From: DUMJ01 sp964655195
GTDB lineage: Bacteria > DUMJ01
Assembly: GCA_964655195.1 (NCBI GenBank)
Contig: CAZZLK010000058.1
Span: forward strand, 1 to 26,164
Direction of reading: 5' to 3'
DNA length: 26,164 nt
A program made the position numbers and the translations under genes. The notes beneath the pieces are model-generated. The model ran no database searches and was not told where the DNA came from. It saw nothing but the letters and a program-made list of their open reading frames with translations. Shown in pieces: positions 22,031 to 26,164 of this stretch (position 1 is its first letter; each line of letters starts with the position of its first letter).

Positions 22031-23101
22031 ATGAGGTTTAAAAACAACAAGAGTATAGTTGGTATTGATTTTGGAACCTATGCGATAAAGGCAGCTGAGA
22101 TAGAAATTAGAGAAAATGAGAAATATGTGAAGAGATTTGGCTCTGTGGTCTATCCTGAGAGTGTTATCGAAAATGGGGAAATTCAAAATGTTCCCCTTCT
22201 CTCTGAGTTGATCAGCAATTTATGGAAGGAGAGCAAGTTTGAAAGTAAAGATGTTGCTATTTCCTGGAAGAGCGAAAATGAATTCGTCAGAGTACTTACA
22301 TTGCCACTTCTTCCTGATAGAGAATTATACGAGGCGGTAAAGTTAGAGATATCTAGCAGATACGAGGTGGATGTAGACCTTGTTGCTTTTGATTATGCTG
22401 TTCTGGATAGGGACGAGAAAAACCAGGAGATGAAGGTTCTGGTAGCAGGAATCCCGAAGGAGTCTGCCAGTACAATCTTTAATATCTTTAAGGAGCTCAA
22501 CCTGAGGCTAAAGACTTTAGAGCCAGAATTCATCTGTCAGTTAAATCTCTTGAAACCTGATAAAGACAACCTTATGCTTTTAAATATAGGGGCAAAAGTT
22601 ACCACTCTCTATATATGTAAGGAAGACGTTGTTAACGTTATAAGGACATTGAGATTTGGAGGAGATGACATTACACAGGTTATCGCTTCCACCTTGAATG
22701 TATCAGTCGAAGAAGCAGAAAAGTGGAAGAGGGATATATTCCCTCAGGAGGTTGGATATAGTAAGATAATGGTAAGTGAGGCATTACTTAATACCTTTCT
22801 TACACTGCTAAGGGAGATAAATAGGTCTATTGATTATTTCTACCAACTTACCTATGTTTATCCCTCCAGGATAATACTGGACGGAGGAGGCTCTTTAACA
22901 ATAGGTCTAAGGGATTATCTTGCTAGAGAGCTAAGTCTTCCTGTTGATATATTGGATTTGAACAGTATCATTAAGAATAGTATTGACTTACCAAACCCAA
23001 ATTTATATTCTATAGCTATAGGGGCTGCTCTAAGTGGGTCTGGTTACAAGTGCCCCTATAAGTTTCTCGATAATCTCGAATTTGGGAGGATATCGGTTTA
23101 A
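22031..23101 (+). CDS. pilM: Type IV pilus assembly ATPase-like protein PilM
   Basis: PilM is an actin-like cytoplasmic protein that binds the short tail of PilN and joins the alignment complex. About 356 residues. The actin-fold phosphate motif VGIDFGTYAIKAAEI lies near the start, and the second subdomain contains LMLLNIGAKVTTLYI and a RIILDGGGSLTIGLRDYLA segment, as in PilM/FtsA-type proteins. I chose ATG 22031 with AGAGG five bases upstream; an in-frame GTG at 22025 is an alternative. The stop overlaps the pilN start by one base (TAATG). Confidence 0.92.
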   Translation: MRFKNNKSIVGIDFGTYAIKAAEIEIRENEKYVKRFGSVVYPESVIENGEIQNVPLLSELISNLWKESKFESKDVAISWKSENEFVRVLTLPLLPDRELYEAVKLEISSRYEVDVDLVAFDYAVLDRDEKNQEMKVLVAGIPKESASTIFNIFKELNLRLKTLEPEFICQLNLLKPDKDNLMLLNIGAKVTTLYICKEDVVNVIRTLRFGGDDITQVIASTLNVSVEEAEKWKRDIFPQEVGYSKIMVSEALLNTFLTLLREINRSIDYFYQLTYVYPSRIILDGGGSLTIGLRDYLARELSLPVDILDLNSIIKNSIDLPNPNLYSIAIGAALSGSGYKCPYKFLDNLEFGRISV

Positions 23102-23634
23102 TGTTAGATTTAACGAGAGAGTTTAAGAGAGAGGAGAGCAGATTAAGGTTACAGTCTATTTTGCAAACTGTTCTTATCATAGTTTTTATTGCAAATGCAT
23201 TTCTTACGTACTATATGCTCTGGCTTAGAGGAAATATTATAAGGATGGAGATAGAGAGTATAGATTCGCAGTTAAGTGTGCTCCTCCCTATAGAGACGAG
23301 GATAAGAGAAAAGACGACAGAGTTAAATGCTCTTATAGTCAAAAGGAAGGAGATAGAGAATAAGATAAATGCCCCACGAGCTAATCTTGATGTTATAAGA
23401 GATATATCTCTATATGCACCATCCGATTTTTGGCTGACTAATGTTGCTATCTCTCCAACAGGGATAAATTTTGACGGCTATGGAATCTCTATAAGGGGGA
23501 TTAAGAATTTTATCCAATTACTCTTAGAAAATACGCCCAACACTTCCCTTTCCAGAACGAATATACAGAAGGTAAAATTAGATGGAACTGATTGTTATAG
23601 TTTTCATATAGAGATATTGAGGGGGACGCAATGA
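23101..23634 (+). CDS. pilN: Type IV pilus inner-membrane protein PilN
   Basis: PilN is a bitopic inner-membrane protein of the alignment complex. The 177 residues have a cytoplasmic N-terminus with the LDLTREFK segment (the motif region through which PilN binds PilM), one membrane helix (about 21-42), a coiled-coil stretch (about 50-95) and a small ferredoxin-like periplasmic domain (YAPSDFWLTNVAISPTGINFDGYG in outline). No catalytic residues are expected. Four-base overlap with pilO. Confidence 0.92.
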   Translation: MLDLTREFKREESRLRLQSILQTVLIIVFIANAFLTYYMLWLRGNIIRMEIESIDSQLSVLLPIETRIREKTTELNALIVKRKEIENKINAPRANLDVIRDISLYAPSDFWLTNVAISPTGINFDGYGISIRGIKNFIQLLLENTPNTSLSRTNIQKVKLDGTDCYSFHIEILRGTQ

Positions 23635-24155
23635 GAATTAATTTTAGAGATTGGAGATTTATAATACTCATATCTGTAATATTCTACATACTGTGGATTG
23701 CTCTTGTGGTATATCCGCAGGGTTTAAGAGTCCAGGAACTCCAGAGGGAATTGAGTGAGAAGAGGATGAAGTTAGCCAGGGCTCAACTTTTCCCTCTTAG
23801 AGAGAGGCAATTAGACTCGGCAATAGAAGAGGAAAAGGCCCGGATAGAAGAACTGAAGAATAGACTTTATTCTTATGATGTCCTTGTGAATCTATTAAAA
23901 GATATAGAAGAGATCAGCAGAAAGTACGGTATGGATGTGGTTAGTATAAGCGGGCCAGATAAAAATGAGAATAGAGTAAGTTTTAGCTTTACTTTGAAGG
24001 GGAATTATACAAGCTTTGTTCCGTGGGCATATGAGATAAGTGTATCGAAGACGCTTAACATAACTCAGCTAAATGCGAGGATTGAAGAAAAGAATATTCT
24101 TTTTAGTGGTATTTTAGAGACTACACCTTTTGAGGAGGTTAAGGGTGTACAATAG
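23631..24155 (+). CDS. pilO: Type IV pilus inner-membrane protein PilO
   Basis: PilO pairs with PilN. It has 174 residues, one N-terminal membrane helix (about 10-28, IILISVIFYILWIALVVYP), a long coiled coil (about 30-80, LQRELSEKRMKLARAQ and later EEEKARIEELKNRLYSYD), and a C-terminal periplasmic domain (DIEEISRKYGMDVVSISGP, VSFSFTLKGNYTSFVPW). This is the standard PilO layout. Overlaps pilN by four bases and the next gene by eleven. Confidence 0.9.
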   Translation: MRINFRDWRFIILISVIFYILWIALVVYPQGLRVQELQRELSEKRMKLARAQLFPLRERQLDSAIEEEKARIEELKNRLYSYDVLVNLLKDIEEISRKYGMDVVSISGPDKNENRVSFSFTLKGNYTSFVPWAYEISVSKTLNITQLNARIEEKNILFSGILETTPFEEVKGVQ

Positions 24156-24753
24156 GGTTATTTTTTTGATAATAATTGCTCTGGTATGTGTAAGTGTAGT
24201 TGGAACTGTTATCTTTGTGAGCAGGTTTACCAGGGAAGAGTACCAGATACCAATATTCCCACCTCCTCTCCCAGAGATACCGAAAGAAGAAGTAAAGGAG
24301 ATAGCGTTTCAGTATACTCCTGAGGTCTATAGAGACCCATTTAAGATTCCTATAAAAATTGCTACAGAAAAGCCTAAAGAAGAAGTCCTTCCAGTAAAAG
24401 TTGTTCAGACTCCTCCACCTCCTCCTAAAACTACGCCTGTTATGATAGAACAGATTCAGCCTTCTATCAGGGAGACTAAGCCACAGGAGGTTAAAACACC
24501 AAAAGAGGTTCAGCCTGAAATTAAACAGACAGAAGTTAAAGAGAAAATTCCAGAAGAGCCATTGCCTAATATCAGAGTAACTGGTATCATTTATGACAGT
24601 AATCCTTTTGCAATAATAGAGTTTGAATCTCATAGCGGAATTTTTGAAATAGGAGATAAATTAAGTAAGGATTTGATAGTTAAAAAGATATATAGAGATT
24701 CTGTGGACCTTGATTGGAAAGGAAGAGTCTACAATATAAAACTAGGGGGTTAA
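24145..24753 (+). CDS. pilP: PilP/GspC-like inner-membrane linker protein
   Basis: In type IV pili PilP links the PilN-PilO complex to the secretin. The 202-residue protein has a membrane helix (about 5-27), a long Pro/Lys/Glu-rich linker (about 33-140) and a C-terminal homology region VTGIIYDSNPFAIIEFESH (with the GDKL turn), as in GspC/PilP. The start is GTG at 24145, with GGAGG about eight bases upstream; the apparent earlier TTG start at 24130 would overlap that site. The linker composition is lopsided and its sequence is unlikely to be conserved. PilP versus GspC cannot be decided by eye, but position after pilO supports PilP. Confidence 0.8.
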   Translation: MYNRVIFLIIIALVCVSVVGTVIFVSRFTREEYQIPIFPPPLPEIPKEEVKEIAFQYTPEVYRDPFKIPIKIATEKPKEEVLPVKVVQTPPPPPKTTPVMIEQIQPSIRETKPQEVKTPKEVQPEIKQTEVKEKIPEEPLPNIRVTGIIYDSNPFAIIEFESHSGIFEIGDKLSKDLIVKKIYRDSVDLDWKGRVYNIKLGG

Positions 24754-24758
24754 ATGTT

Positions 24759-26164
24759 ATGAGAAAAAAGATGACTGTTTTATTATGTCTTCTTTTGATT
24801 ATTTCCTCAGTTAGGTTTGTTTTTGGAGAAGATTTAGCAAATGTAAACTGGTATGTAGAAGGTGATAAATTAGTAATTAATTTGAGCGCTCCTGTAAGAT
24901 TGGCTTACGCTTCTTTTACTTTATCTAATCCCAATCGTCTTGTGATTGATGTATACAACGCAACGCTTCCAAAGTCTCAGAGCTTTGAGATAAATAAGTC
25001 ACCAGTAAGAATCCTAAGGATGGCTCCTAGAGGAGATAAGAATCTGAGGATTACATTGGAGGGTAGTAAAATCCCTAAGTATTATATAAGTCTAGCAGAA
25101 AATGACTTAAAACTTTCCATTGTTGTTCAGCTTGATATCTCACCGGTTAGCACTCTTTTAAGAAAGATCTTATACGATAATAACAGAGTATCTATATACA
25201 CTACCTCGTCGTGTAAGTTTAAATCAATATTAGACGATAATCCCCCTAGATTTATAATGGAATTCCCTTATACGTCCTTTAGTGGAAAGATTGAAGGTAT
25301 AACTGGCTCTGGTGTTATAAATAGAGTATTGGCTTATGATTATGAAGATATAAATAAGAATGTAAATACTGTAGTAGTTGTAGAGCTTAAGAACAAAATA
25401 GAGCCATTGATAACAGAGAATAAAGATCAGAACATCATACAGTTAGACTTTGCTAGAGAGTCTCAGGTTGTCTCCGTATCATCAACCAGGACGACTGCTA
25501 CCCCCATAGAACAGGTTAAAAAGGTCACAACCACATCTTCAGAGAAAAGGGTATTACTTTCATTTAAAGACGCAGATATAAAAGATGTCCTCCAGGCCTT
25601 ATCTATTAAGGCAGGTGTCAACATAGTTATAGATGAGGGGGTCTCAAAGAAAATCACTTTGGTGTTGAATAATGTTACGGCAAGGGAAGCTCTAGAGATG
25701 ATAACTAAGGCTTCCGGTCTGGCTTATGAAAAATGGAATAATGGATATATAGTAGCGACCCCTAAGAGATTAGTTGAAATATTGGATTCAGGAATTACCA
25801 GAGAAAAAGCACCGGTCCAGGTAGTAGAGGCAGTAGAGATAAAAGGAGATACAACTCAGATACAGAGCACACTGAAGGTAGTATACCCAGATATAGTAAC
25901 AAGTATAACAGGTAAGTATCTGGTACTTAGAGGAGAGAAAGAGAAGATAGAGGGAGCAAAGAAGCTAATAGGAAGCATAGATGTAGCACCTGTAAGTCCA
26001 GTGATAAAAGAGGTAGTAGAAACAATAGAGATAAAGGGAGATATAGAGAAGGTAGCCCAATCGATAAAGGCAGTATATCCAGAGCTAATAGTAACACCAA
26101 GTAACAGGATGATAGTGATAAAGGGAGAAGAGGGGAAGGTAAAGGTAGCGATAGAGCTAGCAAA
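24759..26164 (+). CDS. pilQ: Type IV pilus secretin PilQ (5' part, cut by window edge)
   Basis: PilQ forms the outer-membrane pore for the pilus. The frame from ATG 24759 stays open to the right edge, giving 468 residues; the C-terminal secretin beta-barrel is not reached. Seen in order: a signal peptide (about 1-23), two AMIN-like peptidoglycan-binding domains (about 28-125 and 135-235), a Ser/Thr-rich linker, an STN/N0 domain (about 262-330, SFKDADIKDVLQALSIKAGVNIVID), and two N1-type repeats (from about 355 and 419). An earlier ATG at 24754 meets a stop at once. The ribosome binding site is weak (AGGGGG). Gene continues beyond the window. Confidence 0.92.
   Translation, partial: MRKKMTVLLCLLLIISSVRFVFGEDLANVNWYVEGDKLVINLSAPVRLAYASFTLSNPNRLVIDVYNATLPKSQSFEINKSPVRILRMAPRGDKNLRITLEGSKIPKYYISLAENDLKLSIVVQLDISPVSTLLRKILYDNNRVSIYTTSSCKFKSILDDNPPRFIMEFPYTSFSGKIEGITGSGVINRVLAYDYEDINKNVNTVVVVELKNKIEPLITENKDQNIIQLDFARESQVVSVSSTRTTATPIEQVKKVTTTSSEKRVLLSFKDADIKDVLQALSIKAGVNIVIDEGVSKKITLVLNNVTAREALEMITKASGLAYEKWNNGYIVATPKRLVEILDSGITREKAPVQVVEAVEIKGDTTQIQSTLKVVYPDIVTSITGKYLVLRGEKEKIEGAKKLIGSIDVAPVSPVIKEVVETIEIKGDIEKVAQSIKAVYPELIVTPSNRMIVIKGEEGKVKVAIELA
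25821..26164 (+). repeat. Tandem 192-bp (64-codon) repeat in pilQ, cut by window edge
   Basis: Two copies begin at about 25821 and 26013, exactly 192 bp apart. The first 30 bases of each copy differ at only four positions by my count. The encoded units begin VVEAVEIKGD and VVETIEIKGD, and share VYPDI/VYPEL and a VLRGE/VIKGE end. They fit secretin N1 domains. The DNA is unusually purine-rich on the coding strand here, and the second copy runs off the window, so further copies may follow. Confidence 0.75.

Noticed and set aside
24139..24633. A 164-codon minus-strand ORF opposite the PilP-like gene
   Set aside because: It is a shadow of the Pro/Lys/Glu-rich linker, giving an aromatic- and Arg-rich translation with no coherent domain.
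25927..26163. A minus-strand Leu/Ser-rich ORF opposite pilQ
   Set aside because: It mirrors the purine-rich repeat of pilQ, producing a low-complexity Leu/Ser/Pro string; no start context.

Overview
The window is a dense, AT-rich bacterial chromosome segment that contains the replication origin. Arg codons are mostly AGA/AGG and Ile codons mostly ATA, a usage common in thermophiles, so a low-GC thermophile or relative is plausible but not proven. A secretin (PilQ) with the PilMNOP alignment complex implies an outer membrane. Several gene orders, however, resemble Firmicutes (dnaA-dnaN-S4-recF; tRNA-Ser - long Alu-type SRP RNA - dnaX-ybaB-recR; 6S RNA-rarA with recJ and secDF nearby). The best description is a diderm bacterium with a Firmicutes-like chromosomal backbone. 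I cannot name the phylum from sequence alone.

Left arm (1-9740, all minus strand). A probable 6S RNA with its own promoter leads a tightly packed run: a conserved small Cys protein, an RseC-like membrane protein, a membrane-anchored double zinc ribbon, RarA, Rho, a polar amino-acid ABC importer (binding protein, permease, ATPase), SecD, SecF, a LapA-domain protein, and RecJ, which is cut by the left edge. Most gaps are under 15 nt and some genes overlap. A promoter-like site after rho probably gives the ABC-secDF-recJ part its own transcription.

Middle (9708-12634, minus strand). A decayed ORF lies just upstream of the 6S gene. Next come a hairpin terminator and a large orphan family-5 (peptide/nickel/sugar type) binding protein with a perfect consensus promoter and a second promoter upstream of it. 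The last gene is a PurE whose motifs match the class II (CO2-using) type.

Origin and right arm (12670-24155, plus strand). dnaA is divergent from purE. The 215-nt dnaA-dnaN gap holds seven exact DnaA boxes in a 4+3 convergent array centred on a 26-bp palindrome. A DnaA-trio-like array follows, inside an inverted repeat, and makes this a strong oriC candidate. The operon dnaN, S4-domain gene, recF, dciA (DUF721) follows with 4-nt overlaps at dnaN/S4 and S4/recF and a 17-nt overlap at recF/dciA. After it come tRNA-Ser(GGA), the SRP RNA with a terminator, dnaX, ybaB and recR, and then a PIG-L/LmbE deacetylase.

Far right (20661-26164, plus strand). Three prepilin-like genes (FimT/GspH-, PilV/GspI- and PilW/GspJ-like) overlap each other and lead into pilM, pilN, pilO, a PilP/GspC-like gene, and a secretin cut by the right edge. 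This is the inner-membrane alignment complex and outer-membrane pore of a type IV pilus or related machine. The motor ATPases, prepilin peptidase and major pilin are not in the window. The secretin carries a 64-residue tandem domain repeat running off the end.
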